Shown here: positions 16,943 through 26,100 of the stretch, piece after piece
How positions within the stretch are numbered: the first letter of the stretch is position 1
Layout: the number at the start of each line of letters is the position of its first letter
DNA from: Accumulibacter sp.
Lineage (GTDB): Bacteria > Pseudomonadota > Gammaproteobacteria > Burkholderiales > Rhodocyclaceae
Direction: 5' to 3'
NCBI GenBank assembly: GCA_024235695.1
Contig: JACKLX010000013.1
Location: forward strand, 1-64,000
DNA: 64,000 nucleotides
Notes under the pieces: generated by a model
What the model was told of the DNA's origin: nothing
Seen by the model: only the letters and a program-made list of their open reading frames with translations
The model's database searches: none
Made by a program: the position numbers and the translations under genes

Positions 16943-17701
16943 CTACTCGGTCGTCTTCTGCTCGATCCGCTTGCTGTGGCGGCTAAGACTGCCGCTCAGC
17001 TGGCCGACGATTTCCGAGGCGGCGTTGATGATCTGGTTCGAGCCGAAACCGGCGCGGGTCATTTCCTTGTAGAAGGCTTTCGCCAGGATCCTGGCGACCC
17101 GATCGGGGTTCTGCACGGCGCTCGCCAGTGCGCTCCCCATGTCCTTTTCGGCAAACTCCATCAGCGCCAGCTGGGCGAAGCGCGACTTCAGCATGTTCTG
17201 CAGTTGCACCACCTGAATGGCCTTGCCGACGAACAGCGCGACCACCTCGAGCAGGTTCAGGTCCTTCTTGCCGAATGGCTGATCGTCAAGATGTCCGCTG
17301 ACGTTGATCACGCCGATGATCCGTCCGTTGATGGCCAACGGCGACGAGAGCAAGCTCTTGCGCGGATCATCGGGACGGCGCGCGCACGCGGCGAATTCCG
17401 ATTGCTCGACGTCCCTGATCAGCAGCGCCTTGCCGCTGGCGACCACCCGGCCGGCGATGCCCTGACCGGCGCGTGCGGACTCCTTGTACGCCTCGGCCGG
17501 CAGCGGTCCATGGCTGCCGGAAACGCGCATGCACGGGCTTTCCGTCTCGTCGTCGGTCAACAACATCAGCGAACAGTTCTCGGCGTTGAGCACCTTGGCG
17601 GCAATCGCCGCCAGCTCTTGCATGTTGTCGTCGAAGCTGCCCTCTTGCAGCACCGTTGCGAGGCCCTGAAGCTTGAGCAGCGGTTTTCCCTTTTCACGCA
17701 T
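16943..17701 (-). CDS. GAF domain protein
   Basis: The 252-residue cytosolic protein has a GAF domain over about residues 20-165: LNAENCSLMLLTDDETESP, ESARAGQGIAGRVVASGKAL, and LLSSPLAINGRIIGVINVSG, the last being the typical closing strands. The C-terminal 85 residues are helical and not recognised. No kinase, cyclase or DNA-binding output domain is attached, so it probably senses a small molecule and acts through a partner. A TATAAT-like box lies at 17732-17737 on its strand, about 31 bases upstream. Confidence 0.8.
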   Translation of the reverse strand: MREKGKPLLKLQGLATVLQEGSFDDNMQELAAIAAKVLNAENCSLMLLTDDETESPCMRVSGSHGPLPAEAYKESARAGQGIAGRVVASGKALLIRDVEQSEFAACARRPDDPRKSLLSSPLAINGRIIGVINVSGHLDDQPFGKKDLNLLEVVALFVGKAIQVVQLQNMLKSRFAQLALMEFAEKDMGSALASAVQNPDRVARILAKAFYKEMTRAGFGSNQIINAASEIVGQLSGSLSRHSKRIEQKTTE

Positions 17702-18214
17702 GATCGTCCCCGAGAATGGCTCGGCAGTTCGATTATAGGCGCGTTGTCGTTGTGGCGTTCACGCCTCTGGCCGTGTCAAGAACAGTCGGAGCGCGCGAGA
17801 ATTTGCTCACAAGGACATGGTTCTATGCGTTTTTTTGTATATCTCGCGAAACCATCTGGCGCTGAGCGCACGGCCACCGTGGCGAACGACACGCCCAGCA
17901 TCACCATGCGGCGGGTCGCGCCTGCTCTGCGCGAGGCTCGGCAAAGCGCCTGTTTTCGGACCACAATAGGCGTCATGAAAGCGCTGCTGCCAGAGCGCCA
18001 TGCTTCAACCGGCCAATTGCCCACTGGTGCCGCCGCTGCGGCCACTCGGGCTGATCCGGGCCGGCTGCGCAACCGCCATGGGTTCTTAGTTGGCGGCGAG
18101 CAAGGCAGCGCCGATACGGCGAACCGGGATGGTCGGGCACTTCGTCCCGCCAAGACGCCAGAGCGACTCGCTTTCAATATCGGATGACACGAATGGAGCC
18201 TGGAGGTTGGACGC
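17702..18214. other. 513-base intergenic stretch, no gene recognised
   Basis: It holds the promoter side of the GAF gene (TATAAT at 17732-17737, minus strand) and, at the other end, the ribosome site of the gene at 18215. Frames on both strands are open for 60 or more codons, but none has a start signal or similarity that could be named. Confidence 0.4.
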
Positions 18215-18847
18215 ATGGCAAGCGAATTCCTCGCATCATTGCTGAAGTGGATCAGGGAACCCGCCTCCTGGCTTGCGCTGGCGGCAGCCTCGGTCTCGGT
18301 GGCGACATTCATCCTGGTGTACGCGTATCCCGGTGAACTCAGGGTGGTCCCGCCTGACCGGGTCGGCCTTCACTACCTCGGCTCCGATCGACGACTCGAG
18401 ATGCTCGTGCCGCTGACGTTTACGAATACCGGCGCGCCCCGCACCTGGCGCCACGTCCTTCGCGTCACAGCCGTGCTCGCAACCGATGGACGTCGTCCCG
18501 AAGGCACTCGCGACCCTGCTCTGGCCTGGGAGTACGAAGACGCCTTTGTCGGCAAGAGAGAATGGCTGGCGAAAAACCCCGGCGCTGACCAGGGCACGGT
18601 CGACTACCTGACCTATGTTGGACGAGCCCTGCCGTTCTCGCTGGCTGGCGGCGTCTCGCAGGCCAAGCTCTACCGCCTTCTCCAGTACGACGGTACGCCA
18701 TCCGGGAAGGCGCTCGAGAAATTCACCCTGGTGATCAGTGTGCTGCAGGAGGACGGGCGTGTCGAAGTGGCACGGAAGTATGCGTGTCGCGAAGAAGTCA
18801 CTGACGACCGCTTTACGTGGTGTCCGCTCGACCCTGGCGAGTCCTGA
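18215..18847 (+). CDS. membrane-anchored protein of unknown function
   Basis: The 210-residue protein has one N-terminal membrane helix (WLALAAASVSVATFILVYAY, about residues 19-38) and a soluble domain of about 170 residues. That domain contains two C-terminal cysteines (KYACREE, FTWCPLD) that could pair. GGAGG lies about 7 bases before the ATG. The topology suggests a periplasmic domain held to the inner membrane. No family is recognised and no operon partner is evident. Confidence 0.7.
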   Translation: MASEFLASLLKWIREPASWLALAAASVSVATFILVYAYPGELRVVPPDRVGLHYLGSDRRLEMLVPLTFTNTGAPRTWRHVLRVTAVLATDGRRPEGTRDPALAWEYEDAFVGKREWLAKNPGADQGTVDYLTYVGRALPFSLAGGVSQAKLYRLLQYDGTPSGKALEKFTLVISVLQEDGRVEVARKYACREEVTDDRFTWCPLDPGES

Positions 18848-18973
18848 CCGATCGAACCTCGCGGCGCCGGCAAGGCGGTTCCGCCAACGACACGTCACTT
18901 TGCAGGACGAACACCGGCACGTTCCGCCAGCTCGCCGCCAGTGCCGGATGCGTCGTCAATCCACTCAATCCAC

Positions 18974-19783
18974 TCACTCCCACACCGGCTGGCTGAAGCG
19001 CCGCCGCATGTCGTCGGGGATCGGCTCGATCTTCAGGCGATTGTATTGATCGGCGATGCGCTGATAGGTGCCATCGGCCTTCACCTCAGCCAGGGCCTGC
19101 TGCCACTTGTCGACCTCGGAATCGGGCAGGTCTTTCGAGCCGGCGAGGTAGATCTCGCTCTTGCGCACGATCTCGCCGAAGTTGAGCGCCTCGAGGTTGC
19201 CGCCGACCTCGCGCATGCCGTAGATGATCATCAGCCGCGGCGCCAGCCAGGCGTCGATTCGTCTTTGCTGCATCAGACGGGCGTTCATCCACTCCTCATT
19301 GTGCGGCCTGATGCGCGTGAAACCCCGCTCCCTGAGCAGAGCTTCGGCGCCGGAGCCACTGAGCACGCCGATCGGGCGATCCTTGACCTTTTCGAGACTG
19401 GAGACATCGATGCCGGCACCGCCGACGACCACCAGATCGTCGGTATAGAGCCGTGCCAGCCAGCGGTACTTGTCCTCCCGCTCGGGACTGCGAGTGAGGG
19501 CAAGGATGCCGATGTTGGGCTGCGTCTGGGCAACCCGTTGTGCCGCTTCCCAGGGCATGAACTCGATGACGCCGGTGTGACCGACCCGCTTCGCCATCTC
19601 GCTCACCAGTTCATAGACGAAACCCTGCTTGACGCCCGGCGTTTCGGTGACGCTGACCGGCGGGATCTGGAAGGTATAGGGCGGCAGTTCGGCCGCCAGC
19701 AAACGCAGCTCGTCCCTCGCCTGGGCGCCAGAGTGCGGCGCCAGCGCAAGCAGTGCCGCGAGGACAATGATAAGGATTCGCAC
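18974..19783 (-). CDS. periplasmic solute-binding protein, family 3-like
   Basis: The 269-residue protein has a Sec signal (ILIIVLAALLALAPHSGAQA) and an SBP_bac_3-type fold: LRLLAAELPPYTF, GFVYELVSEMAKRVGHTGVIEFMP, IGILALTRSPEREDKYRWL and IGVLSGSGAEALL. These domains bind amino acids or small carboxylates. GAGGAGG stands before a GTG start. It follows the GntP-type permease after 12 bases, so the two are co-transcribed. No ABC permease or ATPase is nearby. It may serve as an accessory receptor for the permease, or as a sensor. Confidence 0.82.
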   Translation of the reverse strand: MRILIIVLAALLALAPHSGAQARDELRLLAAELPPYTFQIPPVSVTETPGVKQGFVYELVSEMAKRVGHTGVIEFMPWEAAQRVAQTQPNIGILALTRSPEREDKYRWLARLYTDDLVVVGGAGIDVSSLEKVKDRPIGVLSGSGAEALLRERGFTRIRPHNEEWMNARLMQQRRIDAWLAPRLMIIYGMREVGGNLEALNFGEIVRKSEIYLAGSKDLPDSEVDKWQQALAEVKADGTYQRIADQYNRLKIEPIPDDMRRRFSQPVWE

Positions 19784-19795
19784 CGGGCTACCTCC

Positions 19796-21202
19796 TCAGA
19801 AAGTGCCGAACATGCCGTCGAGGACGATCACCAGTACCAGCGATGCCAGGGGGAAAGCGACCGCGACCATGAAGATGTCGAAGTACGACTGCTTGTGGGT
19901 CAGCCCGCAGATCGCCAGCAGGGTGATCACCGCGCCGTTGTGCGGCAACGCGTCGAGGCCGCCCGAAGCGAGCGCCGCGACGCGGTGGAGGATTTGCGGG
20001 TTGATGCCTGCCGCCTGCGCCAGTTCGAGGTAGGTCTGGCCGACCGCCTGGAGGGCGATGCTCATGCCACCAGAGGCCGATCCGGTAATCCCGGCGAGCA
20101 CGTTGACGACGATCGCCAGGCCGATGACCGGGTTGTCGGTGAGCGACATCAGCCAGTCCCTGATGATCAGGAACGACGCCAGACTGGCGATCACCGCGCC
20201 GTAGGCGACCTCGGAACCGACGTTGAGGATCGGCAGCATCGAACCGAGCGCGCCATCGGTGAGCGATTGGCGCACGTTCCTGAAACGCTTCCAGGTCAGG
20301 CCGATCAGCACGGTGCACGAGATCAGCATGGCCAGAATGATCGCCCAGATACCGGCGACGGCAGACTCGGTCGTCTTGCCGTACTTCGGCAGCGCCAGGT
20401 AGTCGGTGTCCATCGCCGGGATGATGTACTTGCTGAAGGCGAAATTGAGTACCAGTACCAGAAGGACCGGCACGATCGCCACGGCAAAAGACGGCATCTG
20501 CCCAGCCGGCGATGGATCGGCCGCGGCGGCAGCGGCACTCGCCACCGCTTCGTCTTCGCCATAGCCTTCGCCGGCATTGCGCGCGCGCCGCGCGCGCATC
20601 ATCAGCCAGGCGCTGCCGCAGCCGAACATCACCAGGCCGGCGATGATCCCCAGTCCCGGTGCCGCGAAGGCGTCGGTGTGGAAATACGGCATCGGAATGG
20701 CGTTCTGGATCGCCGGCGAACCCGGCAGTGCCGACATCGTGAAGGTAAACGAGCCGAGCGCGATGGCCGCCGGGATCAGTCGCTTCGGCAGGTTGCCCTC
20801 GCGGAACATCTGGATGGCGACCGGGAAGACGGCGAAAGCGACGACGAAAAGCGACACACCGCCGTAGGTGAGAACGCCGCAAGCCAGGATGATGGCGATG
20901 ATCGCGCGTTCCTTGCCGGTCCATTCGACGATCTTGTGGGCGATCGTCCGCGCACAGCCGGAGTCGTCCATCAGCTTGCCGAACACCGCGCCGAGCAGGA
21001 ACAGCGGGAAGAACTTGATCAGGTAATTGCCCAGAGCGGGCATGAAGACCTGCGTGTAGGTAGCGATTACCGGCGCGTCGAGGCCACCGAACAGCAAGCC
21101 GACCATTGCACAGAGCGGTGCAATCAGGATCACGTTCCAGCCACGATAGGCGAGGGCGATCAGCAGCACCAGCGATACCACGATTCCAATGATACCGAAC
21201 AC
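19796..21202 (-). CDS. GntP-family permease (gluconate / carboxylate:H+ symporter type)
   Basis: The 468-residue protein has about 12 membrane segments and GntP-family features: LIAPLCAMVGLLFGG, FLLGAVFGKLMDDSG, SALPGSPAIQNAIPM, and GITGSASGGMSIALQAVG near the C-terminus. Members import gluconate and related hydroxy-acids with protons; the exact substrate is unknown. GTG at 21202 has GGAGG 5 bases upstream; a GTG two codons earlier overlaps the ribosome site. Its stop is 12 bases before the start of a periplasmic binding protein. Confidence 0.85.
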   Translation of the reverse strand: MFGIIGIVVSLVLLIALAYRGWNVILIAPLCAMVGLLFGGLDAPVIATYTQVFMPALGNYLIKFFPLFLLGAVFGKLMDDSGCARTIAHKIVEWTGKERAIIAIILACGVLTYGGVSLFVVAFAVFPVAIQMFREGNLPKRLIPAAIALGSFTFTMSALPGSPAIQNAIPMPYFHTDAFAAPGLGIIAGLVMFGCGSAWLMMRARRARNAGEGYGEDEAVASAAAAAADPSPAGQMPSFAVAIVPVLLVLVLNFAFSKYIIPAMDTDYLALPKYGKTTESAVAGIWAIILAMLISCTVLIGLTWKRFRNVRQSLTDGALGSMLPILNVGSEVAYGAVIASLASFLIIRDWLMSLTDNPVIGLAIVVNVLAGITGSASGGMSIALQAVGQTYLELAQAAGINPQILHRVAALASGGLDALPHNGAVITLLAICGLTHKQSYFDIFMVAVAFPLASLVLVIVLDGMFGTF

Positions 21203-21818
21203 GGGCACCTCCTTGACAAGGTTGGGGAAGCAGACGTCTCAGTGCTGCGAGGCGAGTATCTACCCCATGCGCCGGAACAGTCAATCGGAAATTCCACTTG
21301 CAAGTTTCGCGGTGATCCGCTGGTCGCCGCGTCCCACCGATGGCGCCGCGGCGCAGCAAGACCAGCCAGCCGCCCTTGCGCAAGGCGCGACGGTCGCGGT
21401 CGGACCTTGTTTGGCGACCCCGGCGTGAACGCCAGGCGGCGCGGTCGACAAGCATCGACCGGGGCGCACGATGGCGCGGAAAGGCGAGCTGCGGTCTCGC
21501 CGCCCGGCCCATCGTCTCTGTCGATCGCCATCGTCAGCGCTGTCGACGTCGGTGCTACGAACCGATCAGCCTTGGTATGATGACGCTCGCGAGCGGCTGC
21601 GCAGCTCCCCGGGAAAGATTGCGACCCGCCGCCTCGGGGCGACAGCCAGCAGGGTCTGGACGGGGTCGGCAGGCAGGCCCTTGGCGCGTAGGAACGTACG
21701 GAGCGAAGATAGCGGAACGGACGAGCAACGGGGCGCTGAGGTCGCGTGCGGCATTTTCGTATTCGGGGCGGCCGGGCTGCCCCTCGTGGGCGGGCATTCC
21801 CAGCCACTGGAGGCAATG
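21203..21818. other. 616-base stretch without a recognisable gene
   Basis: It lies between the divergent GntP gene and the GFA gene. Open frames on both strands are Arg/Ala/Pro-rich and match nothing known; none has a ribosome site that fits. Confidence 0.4.
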
Positions 21819-22238
21819 ATGAGCAGGATTCGAGGCGGCTGCCTGTGTGGCGCCGTTCGCTACCTTTCGAAATCCGAACCGGTAATGACCGCGCTGTGCC
21901 ATTGCACGCACTGTCAGCGTCAATCCGGCGGCGCTTTCTCGGTGAATGTTGCCGTTGCGAAGGGCTCTCTCGAGTTTCAGGGCAGTGAACCGGCCACCTA
22001 CGAGGACCGGGGCGAAAGTGGTGGCAAGGTCCTTCGCCGCTTCTGTGGCAAGTGCGGATCGTCGCTGCTCAGCGAAGTCGATGCGACGCCGACGCTCGAC
22101 TGGTTGAAGGCCGGAACACTCGACGACACCTCATGGGTGCAACCGCAGGCCAGCATCTGGTGCGATTCGGCGCAGGCCTGGGTGGTGCTGCCCGACGCGC
22201 TGGCGAAGTTCCCGAAGGGCCCGCCGCACACCGGCTGA
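21819..22238 (+). CDS. GFA family (CENP-V/GFA domain) zinc protein
   Basis: The 139-residue protein carries the Cys pattern of GFA-type enzymes: GGCLCGAVRY (residues 6-15), CHCTHCQRQSGGAFS (about 28-42), and FCGKCGSSL (about 77-85). Together these bind two zinc ions. The family is named after glutathione-dependent formaldehyde-activating enzyme, but most members are of unknown specificity. ATG at 21819 has GGAGG 5 bases upstream. A CmoB-like methyltransferase gene follows after 43 bases on the same strand and may share its transcript. Confidence 0.9.
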   Translation: MSRIRGGCLCGAVRYLSKSEPVMTALCHCTHCQRQSGGAFSVNVAVAKGSLEFQGSEPATYEDRGESGGKVLRRFCGKCGSSLLSEVDATPTLDWLKAGTLDDTSWVQPQASIWCDSAQAWVVLPDALAKFPKGPPHTG

Positions 22239-22281
22239 CCGGTTTCTTCCTGATTTCTCCCTTGCTGACTGGAACCGGTCC

Positions 22282-23031
22282 ATGCCTGACGCGCAACTCG
22301 ATACCATCCGCTGGTTTCATCAAGTCACGCTCAAGGACGGGCGAGTGACGCCGGGCCAGGTAGACATCGCCCGGCACGAGCACCTTTACCTGTTCGACCG
22401 CCTGGAGCTGCACGGCAAGTCGCTGCTGGATATTGGCTGCTGGGACGGCTACTTCAGTTTCATGGCCGAGCAACGCGGCGCCCGGCGCGTGCTGAGTCTC
22501 GACGATCCGGCTTTCCGCTGGGGCGGCCTCGACGGCTACAACTTCCTGCACCAGCACTTCCAGAGCACTGCCGAGTGGCGCAAGGGATCGATTTTCGAGC
22601 TTCCCGACGAGCGCTTCGACGTCGTCCTCTGCTACGGCGTGCTTTACCATCTCGGCGACCCGCTCGCGGCGATGATCAACTGCTTCCATGCGGCGCTGCA
22701 GGAGGTCGTCTTCGAGGGGGTGATCTACGACAGCGACCTGCCGACGCTGTTCCTGATCGCTCCCCACGAGTTGGACGGCGACCCGACCAACGTTTATGCG
22801 ATGAGCACCGGCTACCTGGAAAAAGTGGCGGCGATGTGCGGTTTTGCACGCGTCGATTGCCAGATGCGGCGTTACGCTTCGACCGCTTTGCGCCGGTTCT
22901 TCCGCAAGGCGAGTCCACGCACCGATCGGGCGGCGATGCGTTTCCGGCGGATCGCCGATCTGACGCCGAATTATCGGGCGAGTTGCTTTTCAGTGCCACC
23001 GAAGGCGCTACTCGGCCGGACGGCGCCCTGA
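22282..23031 (+). CDS. CmoB-like (DUF1698) SAM methyltransferase
   Basis: The 249-residue protein has a SAM-binding core SLLDIGCWDGYFSFMAEQRGA (motif I), LSLDDPAFRWGG, and FDVVLCYGVLYHLGDPLAAM (motif IV/post-I), which resembles the DUF1698/CmoB group. CmoB itself carboxymethylates wobble uridine in tRNA with carboxy-SAM, is longer, and has a CmoA partner that is not encoded here. A different small-molecule or tRNA methyltransferase role is therefore equally possible. It lies 43 bases after the GFA gene. Confidence 0.8.
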   Translation: MPDAQLDTIRWFHQVTLKDGRVTPGQVDIARHEHLYLFDRLELHGKSLLDIGCWDGYFSFMAEQRGARRVLSLDDPAFRWGGLDGYNFLHQHFQSTAEWRKGSIFELPDERFDVVLCYGVLYHLGDPLAAMINCFHAALQEVVFEGVIYDSDLPTLFLIAPHELDGDPTNVYAMSTGYLEKVAAMCGFARVDCQMRRYASTALRRFFRKASPRTDRAAMRFRRIADLTPNYRASCFSVPPKALLGRTAP

Positions 23032-23191
23032 CGCCGATGCCGCAACCGGTACCGCCCGCACGCCTGCAGCGGCCAAGACGAACGCCGAGCCCGCTCGCTG
23101 CGCTGCGGTAGAATGGCGACCTGCCGGACAGCGGCATGATCGACGCCCTGCGGCGTCGAATGGCTGCGCCGCCGTTGCACTCTTTCCGCAA

Positions 23192-26100
23192 ATGATGACT
23201 CCCAGGACGATACTTTCCCCAGCTCTAGCCCCGGACCCGCCGGCAAACGGTTTCGCCGACTGCCTGGCGCTCGATCAGCGCAGCCTGCGCGCGCTGACCC
23301 GCGATCTCCGACACTGCTTCGGCGCCAAACGCGATATCCGACTGGCCGAGCGCGACAGCTTGCTCGAGAAGTCGCGCGCCGCCGTTGCTGCCCGCCGGGC
23401 GCGGCTGCCGAAGCCGGTGTTTGCCGACGAGTTGCCGGTCAACGCGCGACGCGCGGAGATCGCCGAGCTGATCGCCAGGCATCAGGTGGTGATCGTCTGC
23501 GGCGAAACGGGCTCGGGCAAGACCACGCAGATCCCGAAGATCTGTCTCGAAATCGGTCGTGGCTGCGCCGGACTGATCGGCCATACGCAACCGCGCCGGA
23601 TTGCCGCCCGCTCGACGGCCGCGCGCATCGCGCAGGAACTGCAGAGCGAGGTCGGCCGGCTGGTCGGTTACAAGATCCGCTTCAGCGACCGCACCTCGCC
23701 TGACGCCTTCATCAAGCTGATGACCGACGGCATCCTGCTCGCCGAGACGCAGGGCGACGCCTGGCTCGAACAATACGACACGCTGATCATCGACGAGGCG
23801 CACGAACGCAGCCTGAACATCGACTTCCTGCTCGGCTACCTCAAGCAGCTGCTTGCCAGGCGCCGTGACCTGAAGGTGATCATCACTTCGGCGACGATCG
23901 ACGCCGGGCGTTTTGCGCGGCACTTCGACGACGCGCCGGTAATCGAGGTCTCGGGTCGGCTGCATCCGGTCGAAATCCGCTATCGGCCACTGCAGAAGGC
24001 GCCGGGGGAAGAAAGCGGCGACGACCAGCGCGACCTGTACGAAGCGATCGTCGATGCCTGCGACGAGCTGCATCGCGCCGGCGCGGGCGACGTCCTGGCC
24101 TTCCTGCCCGGCGAACGCGAGATCCGCGAGGCGGCCGAGGCCCTGCGCAAGCACCACCCACCGCATACCGAGATCCTGCCGCTGTTCGCCCGCCTGTCGG
24201 CCGAGGAACAGGGACGAATCTTCAAGCCACACGTCGGTCGCCGGATCATCCTCGCAACCAACGTCGCCGAGACGTCGCTGACCGTGCCGGGAATTCGCTA
24301 CGTCGTCGATTCGGGACTGGCGCGGGTCAAGCGCTATTCGTACCGCAACAAGGTCGAACAACTGCAGATCGAGAAGATCTCGCAGGCGTCGGCAAACCAG
24401 CGTGCCGGACGCTGCGGGCGCGTCGCCGCCGGCGTCTGCATCAGGCTCTACGACGAACAGGATTTCGGCTTGCGGCCGGCGTTTTCGGAGCCGGAGATCC
24501 AGCGCTCGTCGCTGGCCGGCGTGATCCTGCGCATGAAGGCATTACGTCTCGGAGACGTCGAGGACTTTCCCTTCCTCGAAGCGCCGCCGCGCAAGGCGAT
24601 CAGTGACGGCTACCAGCTGCTGCTCGAGCTTGGTGCAGTCACCGACGAGCACGCCCTGACGGCGGTCGGCCAGGAACTGGCCCGGATTCCGCTCGACCCG
24701 CGGCTGGGACGAATGATCGTCGCGGCGCGTGAGGAAGGCTGCCTGCGCGAGGTGCTGGTGATCGCCGCCGCGCTGAGCGTGCGCGATCCGCGCGAACGTC
24801 CGCAGGAGCGTCAGGGCAGCGCCGACGCGGCGCACCGCAAGTTTGCCGACGACAAGTCCGAGTTCCTCTCCTGGCTCAAACTCTGGCAGTGGTACCAGTC
24901 GGAGGTCGAGCACCGCAAGTCGCAGCGCAAGCTGGTTGAAGCGTGCCATGAGCACTATCTGTCGGCGCTGCGGATGCGCGAGTGGCGCGACATCCACGGC
25001 CAGCTCAGCGCGCTGGCGGGCGAACATCAGTGGCGCGAGAATCAGTTGCCGGCAGCCTACGAGGCGATTCACCGTGCGCTGCTCGCCGGCCTGCTCGGCA
25101 ACATCGCTTGCAAGTCGGAGGATTCGGCGCATTACCTCGGCGCGCGCGGAATCAAGGTGCTGATCCATCCGGCTTCAGCGCTGCAGAAGAAAGCCGGCAA
25201 GTGGATCGTCGCCGGCGAAATCAGCGAGACGACGCGACTCTTCGCGCGCTGCGTGGCGCGGATCGAACCGGAGTGGCTGGAACGGGTCGGCGCGCACCTG
25301 CTCAAGCGCAGCCACTTCGACCCGCATTGGGAGAAGAAGGCGATGCAGGCCGTCGCCTTCGAGCGGATCACGCTGTACGGTATCGTCGTTGAACCGCGAC
25401 GGCGGGTGAATTTCGGGCCACTGAACCCGCCGGCGGCTCGCGAGCTGTTCATCCGACAGGCCCTGGTCGAAGGCGAGGTCAGCGAGGAGTTTGCACGGCG
25501 CTGGGATTTCTTCACCCACAACCAGCAACTGGTGCTCGACATCGAGACGCTGGAGCACAAGTCGCGCCGCCCCGATGTGCTGGTGGACGACGAGTTGATC
25601 TTCACCTTCTATGACCAGATCATCCCCGAAGGGATCTTCAGCGGCGCCAGCTTCGACAAGTGGCGGCGCAGCGCCGAACGCCAGCAGCCACGCCTGCTGC
25701 ACCTGCTGCGCGCGGATCTGATGCGCCACGAGGCGGCCGGAATCACCAGCGAGGCGTTTCCGCATCAACTGCAGCTCGGCGGTGTGGACTACGCGCTGGC
25801 CTATCACTTCGAACCCGGCAGTGCCCGCGACGGCGTTACCCTGACCGTTCCCCTGGCACAGCTGAACCAGCTGCCGGCGGCGCGTTGCGAGTGGCTGGTG
25901 CCCGGACTGCTCAAGGAGAAAGTGGTGCAGCTGGTGAAGACGCTGCCGCAGCGGATTCGCGCCAAGCTGGTGCCGGTGCCCGAGTTTGCCGCCGAATTCG
26001 TCGCCCAGGTGGCGCCGACCGACAAATCCCTGGTGGCCGCTCTGGTCGGCTTCATCGTCCAGTCGCGCGGCCTGAACGCCCGCGGCTGGGAGGTCACGCC

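Noticed and set aside
17702-18214. Possible transposase remnant on the minus strand
   Set aside because: No transposase motif, inverted terminal repeats or target duplication could be identified.
18941-21580. Very long plus-strand open frame (879 codons) opposite the GntP and binding-protein genes
   Set aside because: It is antisense to two well-supported genes. The translation is rich in Asp, His, Arg and Gln without any domain, a typical high-GC shadow frame.
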